In this document: piece by piece, positions 1 through 6,297 of the stretch
Position numbering within the stretch: the stretch's first letter is position 1
How the letters are laid out: the number at the start of each line of letters is the position of its first letter
Origin: an uncultured Collinsella sp.
GTDB lineage: Bacteria; Actinomycetota; Coriobacteriia; Coriobacteriales; Coriobacteriaceae
Direction: 5' to 3'
Assembly (NCBI GenBank): GCA_959599615.1
Contig: CAUGKA010000078.1
Coordinates: 1 to 8,532 of the forward strand
Length of the DNA stretch: 8,532 nucleotides
Notes under the pieces: generated by a model
What the model saw: the letters and a program-made list of their open reading frames with translations, nothing else
Database searches by the model: none
What the model was told of the DNA's origin: nothing
Translations under genes and position numbers: made by a program

Positions 1-386
1 AACAACGAAAAGACGCCGCCAAGGTCGAGATGTCCGTCGAACAATCGCTCAGCCGCACGCGCTCGGTGCATGTATCGGTCGAGGTCAAGGACGGCGCGAC
101 GTGGGACACCGCGCGCGGCGACAGCCAGATGCTCGTCCATATCGTGGGTCGCACGCTCAAGGGGCAAGCGATCGACGAGTACCAATACGTCAATTCCGAA
201 GGTGACGGCATCGAGCTCAAGCCCGGCGACTACGAGCTCACGGTCGATGAGCCGCCCGTCGCCACCGACGGCACGCGTTACCGTGCCTCAAAGCGCATGG
301 TTCCGGTGAGTTTTAATTCACAGGCGCCCGATACGGTCGATAGCACGCCGCAGGGCGGGTTTGACCTTTACGCTATTGCTCAATAA
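1..386 (+). CDS. C-terminal part of an unrecognised, possibly surface or secreted protein (5' end outside the window)
   Basis: The frame is open from the first complete codon at position 3 to a TAA stop at 384-386, so this is the tail (about 127 residues) of a longer gene starting upstream. The ATG at 30 has no convincing Shine-Dalgarno sequence, and the coding pattern continues before it, so I do not take it as the true start. The segment is hydrophilic and beta-rich in appearance: alternating hydrophobic residues (VHVSVEV), then LKPGDYELTV, a pattern common in Ig-like or prealbumin-like domains of surface proteins. There is no membrane anchor, LPXTG motif or catalytic motif in the visible part. 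I do not recognise the family. The function is unknown and the surface assignment is only an inference from the beta-sandwich-like pattern. Confidence 0.7.
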   Translation, partial: QRKDAAKVEMSVEQSLSRTRSVHVSVEVKDGATWDTARGDSQMLVHIVGRTLKGQAIDEYQYVNSEGDGIELKPGDYELTVDEPPVATDGTRYRASKRMVPVSFNSQAPDTVDSTPQGGFDLYAIAQ

Positions 387-453
387 CTGCACCTGTCGCT
401 CAACCCCGCCGCCAAGAGTGGGACAATAGCCCTCGACACCGTTGTTTACTATT

Positions 454-460
454 GGAGGAA
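454..460 (+). promoter_or_regulatory. Ribosome binding site that fixes the aldose epimerase start
   Basis: GGAGGAA lies 5 bases before the ATG at 466. The same frame is open further upstream to a TTG at 442, but that start would place this Shine-Dalgarno sequence inside the gene and has none of its own, so 466 is preferred. Confidence 0.8.
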
Positions 461-465
461 GTAGC

Positions 466-1359
466 ATGTCCACCGTCACTACCATCAAGCGCGGCGGCCT
501 CACCGCGGCCATCGATTCCATGGGCGCCCAGCTCACGAGCCTTGCCCTCAACGGCAACGAGTATCTGTGGCAGGGCGATCCCACCTTTTGGGGCAAGCAT
601 GCGCCCATCCTGTTCCCCATTGTGGGCTCGCTGCGCAACAACACGGCAACGTCTGCGGCCGGCACCTGCGAGATGCCGCGCCACGGACTCGCGCGCATCG
701 TCGAGCACAAGCTGGTCGAGGTTTCGGAGGACGGCTCCTCGGTAACGTACGAGATCACCGATACGCCCGAGTCGCTCAAGGCCTTTCCGTTTCACTTTAA
801 GCTCAACATGACCTATGCCCTGACCGGCGACGCCACGCTTACCCAGACCTTTGCCGTTACGAACACCGGCGACGTGGACCTGCCGTTCTCGGTGGGCGGC
901 CACCCCGCATTTAACGTGCCCGCCCCCGGTGCCGAGGACGAGGTATTCGAGGATTACGAGCTGGCGTTTACCGAGGCCTGGACGAACGAGGCTCCCATCA
1001 TCACGCCCGACGGTCTCATGACGTTCGAGGGTAGCTACAAGGCTCCCGATAACTCGGACGTGCTGCCCATCACGCACCGCAGCTTCGATAACGATGCCAT
1101 CATGTTCACCGATACTCCGGGCTCCACGCTCACGCTGCGCGGCCGCAAGTCGGGCCACGGCGTCAAGATCGACTTTGAGGGCTTTAAGTACATCGGCGTG
1201 TGGTCTGCCGCCAACGACGCTCCGTTTGTGGCGCTCGAGCCCTGGACCGGCCACACCACCATGGACACCGAGGACGATGTCTTTGAGCACAAGGTCAACA
1301 CCATCACGTTGGCACCGGGCGCTACCGACATCCGTTCCTTTAGCGTCACCCTGCTCTAG
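466..1359 (+). CDS. Aldose 1-epimerase family protein (LacX-like galactose mutarotase fold)
   Basis: A protein of 297 residues, normal for the LacX/YihR branch of aldose 1-epimerases, which interconvert alpha and beta anomers of hexoses or act on related sugars in the cytoplasm. Family signatures run in order: GAQLTSL and EYLWQGDP near residues 20-39, LFPIVG at 49-54, MPRHG at 70-74, the hallmark GGHPAFN at 144-150, and LEPWTG at 257-262. By comparison with studied mutarotases, H73, H146 and E258 are the likely catalytic histidines and glutamate; all are present. There is no signal peptide or membrane segment. Its neighbours do not metabolise sugars, and the gene is closed by its own terminator, so it is probably a single-gene unit. 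The exact sugar cannot be read from the sequence. Confidence 0.93.
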   Translation: MSTVTTIKRGGLTAAIDSMGAQLTSLALNGNEYLWQGDPTFWGKHAPILFPIVGSLRNNTATSAAGTCEMPRHGLARIVEHKLVEVSEDGSSVTYEITDTPESLKAFPFHFKLNMTYALTGDATLTQTFAVTNTGDVDLPFSVGGHPAFNVPAPGAEDEVFEDYELAFTEAWTNEAPIITPDGLMTFEGSYKAPDNSDVLPITHRSFDNDAIMFTDTPGSTLTLRGRKSGHGVKIDFEGFKYIGVWSAANDAPFVALEPWTGHTTMDTEDDVFEHKVNTITLAPGATDIRSFSVTLL

Positions 1360-1480
1360 AGGTTCCGCCGTTCTAACGAACGACGGACCGGTCGACGCTG
1401 CGCGCCACCCAGAGCGACAATTTGTCATTCAAAAGGCAAGGCATGACCAGAAGGTCTATGCCTTGCCTTTTTCATGCCAA
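1360..1480 (+). repeat. 121-bp two-hairpin repeat element, copy 1
   Basis: This block is repeated at 7364-7484 with 116 of 121 bases identical. It starts on the base after the aldose epimerase stop codon. It contains a first hairpin (arms 1361-1373 and 1378-1389, loop TAAC, one bulged T and one C-A mismatch between 1368 and 1383), a linker with the small inverted repeat GACAA-T-TTGTC (1416-1426), and a perfect terminator hairpin. The last 67 bases are identical in the two copies; all five differences lie in the first 54. It encodes no protein and has no transposase. It could be a dispersed, REP-like intergenic element or a duplicated terminator cassette. Confidence 0.9.
1432..1472 (+). terminator. 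Intrinsic terminator after the aldose epimerase gene (within repeat copy 1)
   Basis: AAAGGCAAGGCAT pairs perfectly over 13 bp with ATGCCTTGCCTTT. An inner GACC/GGTC stem closes an AGAA tetraloop, and the structure is followed by five T residues (1468-1472). The complementary strand also ends the stem in four T residues, so it may act weakly in both directions. It separates the epimerase from the downstream transporter operon. Confidence 0.9.
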
Positions 1481-1614
1481 GTGGTACATGGGGCAGGCTG
1501 CTTTGCGCCAATCGTCCTCGTGTGTCTATTAATTTTTCGCGCACATGCCGCGCTGCTGGTCGCGGGCGTATATCCTGTCTTATTGTCAGCAAAACGAAAT
1601 TGGGAAGGCACCAG

Positions 1615-2541
1615 ATGCAATCTCGACAACAGCGCGACGCGCATCCACAGCCGGTATGCAGCCGTCGCATCTTTTTGGGTAGCGCTCTCGCTGCGAGCGC
1701 TTCTGTCGTCGCCGGCGCACTTGCCGGCTGCCAGCGTCCCTCCACGCTGGAAGTAGTTCAGCCCACGACGGGCGGCGGTCGCGATGACCTGTCCGATTCC
1801 GTTATCGGCAAGGATAAGATCCGCATCGGCATGGAGGCGGCCTACGCCCCGTACAACTGGCAGGTTTCCGAGGCCAGCGAGTTCACGATCCCCATCGACA
1901 ACGTGCAGGGCGCCTATGCCGATGGCTACGACGTGCAGATCGCCAAGATCGTCTGCAAGGCTCTCGGCGGCGAGCCCGTTGCCGTCAAGCAGAGCTTCTC
2001 GGGCCTTATCGACTCGCTCAACAACGGCCAGATTGACCTCATCATCGCCGGCATGAGCGCCACGCCCGAGCGCGAGGAGTCCGTCGGCTTTTCCGACCCG
2101 TACTTCATTGGCTACTTTGGCCTGTTCGTAAAAGAGGGCTCGCCCTACCAAAACGCCACCAAGCTCAGCGACTTCAGCGGTGCCACGGTGCTCGGCCAAA
2201 AGGACACCATGCTCGATACCGTCATCGACGAGATTCCGGGCGTTGTGCACAAGAACCCGGTCGATTCGGTCCCCACGGTGTTCTCGAATCTGCTGCAGGG
2301 CACGTGCGACGCCGTGACCTACAACACGGAGAACGAAAAGGGCTATATGGCCCAAAATCCCGGTATCGTCCCCATCCACTTTGCCGAGGGCGAGGGCTTT
2401 AAGCAGGAGGTCACGGCAAATGTCGGTTGCCGCAAGGGCTCGGACAAACTGCTTAAGCTCATCGACAAGACACTCAAGGGCATTAGCCAAGAGGAGCGCG
2501 ACCAAATGTGGGACGCGTGCCTCGACCGTCAGCCGGCATAG
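1615..2541 (+). CDS. Polar amino acid ABC transporter, substrate-binding lipoprotein (SBP_bac_3 type)
   Basis: A 308-residue extracytoplasmic binding protein that should capture an amino acid and deliver it to the permease encoded next. The N-terminus has a twin-arginine motif (SRRIFLG, 16-22), a hydrophobic stretch and a lipobox LAGC with the lipidated cysteine at 39, so it is probably exported by Tat and anchored in the membrane. The mature part shows family features: RIGMEAAYAPYNW from about 70, the GYDVQIAK segment at 105-112, DLIIAGMSATPER at 141-153 (the arginine usually binds the ligand carboxylate), and GFSDPYF at 158-164. The ATG at 1615 is preferred because GGGAAGG lies 6 bases upstream and the signal peptide starts there; the open frame further upstream runs into the terminator. 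Compared with typical members there is a slightly longer loop at about 84-103. The ligand is not predictable. Confidence 0.93.
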   Translation: MQSRQQRDAHPQPVCSRRIFLGSALAASASVVAGALAGCQRPSTLEVVQPTTGGGRDDLSDSVIGKDKIRIGMEAAYAPYNWQVSEASEFTIPIDNVQGAYADGYDVQIAKIVCKALGGEPVAVKQSFSGLIDSLNNGQIDLIIAGMSATPEREESVGFSDPYFIGYFGLFVKEGSPYQNATKLSDFSGATVLGQKDTMLDTVIDEIPGVVHKNPVDSVPTVFSNLLQGTCDAVTYNTENEKGYMAQNPGIVPIHFAEGEGFKQEVTANVGCRKGSDKLLKLIDKTLKGISQEERDQMWDACLDRQPA

Positions 2542-2550
2542 GGAGGCAGC

Positions 2551-3699
2551 ATGAAAGGCATCAATCGTCTGGCCTCCTTTATCAAGGCCGACCACCGTTA
2601 TGTGTACCTGGGCACGAGCGTTATCGCGGCGCTCGGCTTGGCATTTAGCCAGCGCAACCCCACGCCGCTGAGCTTTTTGGCGCCCACCGGCATCTTCCAG
2701 GATTGCCTTTGGGCGATTCTTTGGGCCTGGATCGTCGTGTCGGCGGCAGCGCTCGTCACCAAGGTTATGCACTGGAGCGACTATCGCGAAAAGTCACCGT
2801 TTGCATCCGAGCGTTTCCGTCGCGGCGCGCGCCTGGGCAGCTATGTCGTGGTCGTCATCGCGGCGATCTTCTTTGTCGACCGCTGCGTCATGTCGTTTAT
2901 CGATCTGGTGCAGGTGAGCATTGTCTCGGATTCCAACCCCAGCGACTTTTTGTCGAGCTTGGTCTACATGACCTACAAGAGCGGCGACTTCTTCATCCGT
3001 GGCATCGAGATCACCATCGCGCTTGCCACCTTCGGCACCGTCATCGCATTCTTCCTGGCGCTGCTCTTTGTGTTCCTGCGTATTCAGACCTTCGACCGCG
3101 TAGACAACGACCTGGTGCGCTTCTTTAAGAGCATCGGCCGCGGCTTTGCGACCGTCTACTCCACCATCGTGCGCGGCACGCCCATGATGGTCCAGGGCCT
3201 GCTCATCTATTACGCGGGCTTCACCGTTTTGCGCGGCATGGGCTTCGAGACCGCCCAGGCCAACCAGATTTGGAGTACCTTCACCGCCGGCCTCGTCACC
3301 ATCTCGCTCAACTCCACCGCCTACATGATGGAGGTCCTGCGCGGCGGCATCGAGTCCATCGATCCCGGCCAGGCCGAGGCAGCGCGCTCGCTGGGGCTTT
3401 CGCAGTGGCAGGCTATGCGCAAGGTCGTGTTCCCCCAGGGCATTAAAAACGCGATTCCGGCGCTCACCAACGAGCTCATCATTAACATCAAGGATTCGTC
3501 GGTGCTCTCGGTCATCGGCGTGTTCGACCTCATGTATGCCACCACCACCGTCGCCGGCGTGTACTACCGCCAGATGGAGGTCTACTGCGTGGCGCTCGTG
3601 GTCTACCTGATCCTGACGCTCGTGGCGAGCCGCCTGCTCGAGGCCTTTGGCAAAAAGCTCGGCGCCGAGGCTCCTGCCACGCTGCCCAGCTCTAACTAG
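2551..3699 (+). CDS. Polar amino acid ABC transporter permease (HisM/GlnP family) with an N-terminal membrane extension
   Basis: A 382-residue inner-membrane channel subunit starting 9 bases after the binding-protein gene, with GGGAGG overlapping that gene's stop as its Shine-Dalgarno sequence, so the two are translationally close. The family core begins near residue 147 (FFIRGIEITIALATF). It continues through IVRGTPMMVQ at 206-215 and the cytoplasmic EAA loop at about 276-302, which docks on the ATPase, to a last membrane helix at about 342-362. Typical family members are about 220 residues. Here about 145 residues precede the core, with three more hydrophobic segments at about 18-32, 50-70 and 96-115. 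With one permease gene in the operon, the transporter is probably a permease homodimer. The family call is secure; the role of the extension is unknown. Confidence 0.94.
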   Translation: MKGINRLASFIKADHRYVYLGTSVIAALGLAFSQRNPTPLSFLAPTGIFQDCLWAILWAWIVVSAAALVTKVMHWSDYREKSPFASERFRRGARLGSYVVVVIAAIFFVDRCVMSFIDLVQVSIVSDSNPSDFLSSLVYMTYKSGDFFIRGIEITIALATFGTVIAFFLALLFVFLRIQTFDRVDNDLVRFFKSIGRGFATVYSTIVRGTPMMVQGLLIYYAGFTVLRGMGFETAQANQIWSTFTAGLVTISLNSTAYMMEVLRGGIESIDPGQAEAARSLGLSQWQAMRKVVFPQGIKNAIPALTNELIINIKDSSVLSVIGVFDLMYATTTVAGVYYRQMEVYCVALVVYLILTLVASRLLEAFGKKLGAEAPATLPSSN

Positions 3700-3709
3700 G
3701 CTTAAGACG

Positions 3710-3714
3710 AGGAG
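3710..3714 (+). promoter_or_regulatory. Ribosome binding site that fixes the ATPase start
   Basis: AGGAG lies 7 bases before the ATG at 3722. The frame stays open upstream into the permease gene, but this site and the usual N-terminal length of the family support the start at 3722. Confidence 0.75.
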
Positions 3715-3721
3715 AATCATC

Positions 3722-4507
3722 ATGGCAGATACCGCCACTACCGGCACCGCGGCCGCCGCACAAACTAAAGAGTCACTCATCCGCGTCGAGGGCCTGCGCA
3801 AGAGCTTCGGCTCGCTCGAGGTGCTCAAGGGTATCGACTTGTCCGTCAATCCCGGCGAGGTCGTCACCATCATCGGTGCTTCGGGTTCGGGCAAATCGAC
3901 CTTTCTGCGCTGCCTCAACCTGCTCGAGACCCCGGACGCGGGCCACATCTGGTTCCACGGCCAGGACCTTACGGCCGAGCGCTGCAATATCAATAAACTC
4001 CGCGAGGACATCGGCATGGTGTTCCAGGGCTTTAACCTGTTCAACAACATGGATGTGCTCGACAACTGCACGCTCGCGCCCGTCACGCTCAAAAAGATGA
4101 GCAAGGCCGAGGCCGAGAAGGTCGCGATGGAGCATCTGGCGAGCGTGGGACTCGAAAAGTTCGCGCACGCCGCCGTGGGTCGCCTGTCCGGTGGCCAAAA
4201 GCAGCGCGTGGCCATCGCTCGCGCCCTGTGCATGAGTCCGCAGATCATGCTGTTCGACGAGCCGACTTCGGCACTCGACCCCGAGATCGTGGGCGAGGTG
4301 CTCGAGGTCATGCGCAAGCTCGCGGCCGACGGCATGACCATGGTTGTCGTCACGCACGAGATGGCCTTTGCCCGCACGGTGTCCGACCGCGTGGTCTTTA
4401 TGGACAAGGGCGTGGTGCTCGAGGACGCCGCGCCGGCCGAGCTCTTTGGCAACCCCAAACATCAGCGCACTCGCGAGTTCCTCTCTCGCTATCTCGAGGA
4501 CAAATAA
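3722..4507 (+). CDS. Polar amino acid ABC transporter ATP-binding protein (GlnQ/HisP type)
   Basis: A 261-residue cytoplasmic ATPase that powers the importer encoded just upstream, 22 bases after the permease stop. All nucleotide-binding elements are intact: Walker A GASGSGKST at 52-60, Q-loop glutamine at 102, signature LSGGQ at 155-159, Walker B IMLFDE at 175-180, D-loop SALD at 183-186 and H-loop histidine at 212. QGFNLF after the Q-loop and the ending with NPKHQRTREFL are characteristic of the polar amino acid subgroup. The first 17 residues are a low-complexity Ala/Thr tail before the usual start of the domain. Gene order (binding protein, permease, ATPase) makes a complete importer. The individual substrate remains unknown. 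Confidence 0.96.
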   Translation: MADTATTGTAAAAQTKESLIRVEGLRKSFGSLEVLKGIDLSVNPGEVVTIIGASGSGKSTFLRCLNLLETPDAGHIWFHGQDLTAERCNINKLREDIGMVFQGFNLFNNMDVLDNCTLAPVTLKKMSKAEAEKVAMEHLASVGLEKFAHAAVGRLSGGQKQRVAIARALCMSPQIMLFDEPTSALDPEIVGEVLEVMRKLAADGMTMVVVTHEMAFARTVSDRVVFMDKGVVLEDAAPAELFGNPKHQRTREFLSRYLEDK

Positions 4508-4531
4508 CCGGCGCAAACGCCTACGTTGCAG

Positions 4532-4555
4532 GGCCGCTCCCGTGGGGCGGCCTTT
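4532..4555 (+). terminator. Weak GC-rich hairpin after the ABC operon, possible partial terminator
   Basis: GGCCGCTC (4532-4539) pairs with GGGCGGCC (4545-4552) around a CCGTG loop, with one G-T wobble. It is followed by only three T residues. The next gene starts 24 bases later, so this probably attenuates rather than fully stops transcription into the peptidase gene. It could also simply stabilise the transporter mRNA. Confidence 0.5.
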
Positions 4556-4578
4556 GTCGTCACAATCGAAAGGATGTC

Positions 4579-6006
4579 ATGGCCGAGGTTTGGCGCTTCT
4601 TTGCGCATGAGGACGATTTTGCCGATATGGACGAGGCCGGCGCGTGCGAGCGCTTGGGCCGCGTGCTGTCGTTTCCGACCATCTCGAGCATGGATGCCGA
4701 GGCGGTGGACTGGCAGCCCTTCGACGACCTGCGCGCCTATATGCAGCAGGCCTGGCCGCGCGTGTTTGCGGCGGGCGAGGTCGAGCTTATCGACCACTCG
4801 CTGTTGGTGACGCTTGGCGGTTCCGACTCCGCCCTCAAACCCGTCATGCTCATGGGCCACATGGACGTGGTCCCCGTGGTGCCGGGTACCGAGGCCGACT
4901 GGACGCACGCCCCCTTTAGCGGACAGGTGGACGACACCTACATTTGGGGTCGCGGCGCTATCGACATGAAGGATCAGGTCGCAGGCATTCTCGAGGCGGT
5001 TGAGTATGCGTTGGCGCACGGCTGGGAGCACAAGCGTTCGCTGTTGCTCGCCTTTGGCCAGGACGAGGAAACCACGCAGTACGGCGCTGGAGCTATCGGC
5101 CGCGTGCTCGAGGAGCGCGGTGTTGAACTTGAATATCTGATCGACGAGGGTGACTACCGTATTGTTTCGGCTGCCGAGTACAACGCGGGCGAGGGTTGGC
5201 TCATGCACGCCGACCTGGCTGAGAAGGGTTATGCCGACATTGTGCTCAAGACAAAGAGCGCGGGTGGGCATTCTTCCAACCCCTACGGCGGCACGTCGCT
5301 CGAGGTGTTGAGCCGTGCCATCACCGCAATCTGCGATATCGAGTGGCCGACGCGCGTCACGGACCTGCTTGCCGCACAGCTCGTCGAGCTGGAGTTCTAC
5401 ACGGCCGACGAGATTGCTTCCAACAAGGACGCCATCGTGCGCGAGTGCCTCGCCAGCAAGAAGCTCTATCCGCTCGTGACCACCACCTGCGCGCCCACGC
5501 AGATCGAGGGCGGCAGCACCGGCGCCAACGTGATGCCGCAGGATATGTGGGCCAATATCAACTTCCGCATGCTCGAGGGCACGGGCGTGGCCGACGTTGT
5601 GGCGCGCTGCCGTGAGGCGGTTGCCTGGGCGGACCTTGCCGGTCGTGTCGAAGTGGAGCTGGGCCCCGGCAGCTCCGAGCCCTCGCCGTCCCCGCGCATC
5701 GGTGGTCCCGGCCTCGAGGCGGTTCGCTCCATCGCCGCCCGCTATTTCCGCGATCCAAAGGGGACGGAGGAAAACGGATCATCAGCGGCGGGCGGAGCTC
5801 CTATCGGTATCGTTCCCTCGACCGTGATCGGCGCGACCGACGCTGCCAACTACCAGCACATTTGCTCCGAATGCATTCGTTTTTCGGCGTTTGTGGTCGA
5901 CGATGACGAGTGCGACCGCGGCGTCCACGGCACCAACGAGCGCATCACCCGCCGCGCCTACCTCCAGGGCGTACGCTTCCTCATCGCCCTACTCCACACG
6001 CTCTAG
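4579..6006 (+). CDS. M20 family metallopeptidase (carboxypeptidase S / PM20D1-like)
   Basis: A 475-residue dinuclear zinc hydrolase, expected to cleave small peptides or N-acyl amino acids in the cytoplasm; no signal peptide is seen. Landmarks are GHMDVVP at 93-99 (zinc ligand H94), WTHAPFSG at 108-115, YIWGRGAIDMKD at 121-132 (bridging D129), FGQDEET at 159-165 (E163 as catalytic base, E164 as ligand), IDEGD at 188-192, the dimerisation-domain GGHSSNP at 229-235, GGSTGANVMPQ at 311-321, and HGTNERI at 450-456 (last ligand H450). The WTHAPFSG and HGTNERI blocks point to the CPS1/PM20D1 branch rather than PepV. The start at 4579 follows GAAAGGA with short spacing; the upstream open frame only overlaps the ATPase gene. 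It lies 71 bases after the amino acid importer, which suggests a shared role in amino acid or peptide use. The exact substrate is unknown. Confidence 0.93.
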   Translation: MAEVWRFFAHEDDFADMDEAGACERLGRVLSFPTISSMDAEAVDWQPFDDLRAYMQQAWPRVFAAGEVELIDHSLLVTLGGSDSALKPVMLMGHMDVVPVVPGTEADWTHAPFSGQVDDTYIWGRGAIDMKDQVAGILEAVEYALAHGWEHKRSLLLAFGQDEETTQYGAGAIGRVLEERGVELEYLIDEGDYRIVSAAEYNAGEGWLMHADLAEKGYADIVLKTKSAGGHSSNPYGGTSLEVLSRAITAICDIEWPTRVTDLLAAQLVELEFYTADEIASNKDAIVRECLASKKLYPLVTTTCAPTQIEGGSTGANVMPQDMWANINFRMLEGTGVADVVARCREAVAWADLAGRVEVELGPGSSEPSPSPRIGGPGLEAVRSIAARYFRDPKGTEENGSSAAGGAPIGIVPSTVIGATDAANYQHICSECIRFSAFVVDDDECDRGVHGTNERITRRAYLQGVRFLIALLHTL

Positions 6007-6009
6007 AAT

Positions 6010-6036
6010 CTGACAAAGCGACAGTCCCTTTGTTAG
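6010..6036. other. Hairpin directly after the peptidase gene
   Basis: CTGACAAAG (6010-6018) pairs with CTTTGTTAG (6028-6036) over 9 bp with one G-T wobble and a 9-base loop, starting four bases after the peptidase stop. The trailing sequence lacks a T-run, so it is a weak terminator at best. It may protect the 3' end of the mRNA or be a REP-like remnant. Its 3' arm shares three bases with the next hairpin. Confidence 0.55.
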
Positions 6037-6089
6037 CCGTTGGGGACGCTCTTAAACGACTAGTCGTTAAGGAACGTACCCAACGGCTA
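6034..6089. other. Long imperfect inverted repeat between the peptidase gene and prfA
   Basis: TAGCCGTTGGG (6034-6044) pairs perfectly with CCCAACGGCTA (6079-6089). Inside, ACG (6046-6048) pairs with CGT (6075-6077). The centre is CTTA(A)-ACGACTAGTCGT-TAAG, whose 12-base core at 6056-6067 is a perfect palindrome. No T-run follows on either strand, so it is not a standard intrinsic terminator. Options are a structured leader of prfA, a protein-binding site at the central palindrome, or the remains of a small inverted-repeat element. Confidence 0.7.
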
Positions 6090-6189
6090 CGTCCACTCAT
6101 TCCGTGCGGGTTATATGCAGGTTTGCCTGCGCACGCTATCATGTATGGGTTAGATCGCAACTATGTACCCCACACGCGAAGGGATGCGC

Positions 6190-6216
6190 ATGTATCTGAA
6201 GATCGACATGCTCTAG
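6190..6216 (+). other. Possible tiny leader ORF upstream of prfA
   Basis: An ATG at 6190 with GAAGGG 6 bases upstream opens an 8-codon frame, MYLKIDML, ending in TAG at 6216; an alternative ATG at 6184 gives 10 codons. The stop is TAG, which is read by release factor 1, the product of the next gene. The ORF is short enough to arise by chance, and nothing else confirms it. The rest of 6090-6297 holds no gene, only a small 5-bp hairpin at 6117-6130 and the prfA ribosome binding site AAAGGAG at 6284-6290. Confidence 0.2.
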
Positions 6217-6297
6217 CTGGGCTTACCCCCGCAGTGGCGCCATGCGCCCCATCAATTCTGCCGATTTTCACCTTCACGCATATAAAGGAGTCCCGCC

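Noticed and set aside
420..452. Possible promoter before the aldose epimerase (GGGACA or TCGACA with TACTAT)
   Set aside because: The spacing is wrong, and the implied transcription start would fall on the ribosome binding site.
400..1428. Long open frame on the minus strand across the aldose epimerase gene
   Set aside because: It is the antisense shadow of a clear, motif-rich + strand gene in GC-rich DNA and shows no recognisable family or ribosome binding site.
1360..1480. Interpreting the repeated element as an insertion sequence, CRISPR repeat or tRNA
   Set aside because: It has no transposase, no target-site duplication, no spacer array and no cloverleaf; there are only two widely spaced copies with terminator structure.
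1503..1576. Promoter-like pieces before the binding-protein gene (TTGCGC with TATTAA, and TATATCCT)
   Set aside because: A promoter is expected here, but the hexamers match only 3-4 of 6 positions or lack a partner at proper spacing, so I cannot place it reliably.
1456..2772. 438-residue minus-strand open frame over the binding-protein gene
   Set aside because: It starts inside the permease gene and ends near the terminator; its composition is the typical Val/Ala/Gly/His-rich shadow of high-GC coding DNA.
2794..4458. 554-residue minus-strand open frame opposite the permease and ATPase genes
   Set aside because: It spans two well-supported + strand genes and their intergenic gap, with low-complexity translation and no motifs.
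4228..4578. N-terminal extension of the peptidase frame back into the ATPase gene
   Set aside because: The extension overlaps the ATPase in another frame. The ATG at 4579 has a ribosome binding site and gives the normal M20 length.
6123..6155. Possible prfA promoter (TTGCCT with TATCAT, TATGGG or TTAGAT)
   Set aside because: The spacers are 8, 15 and 21 bases and the -10 matches are poor, so no pair is convincing.
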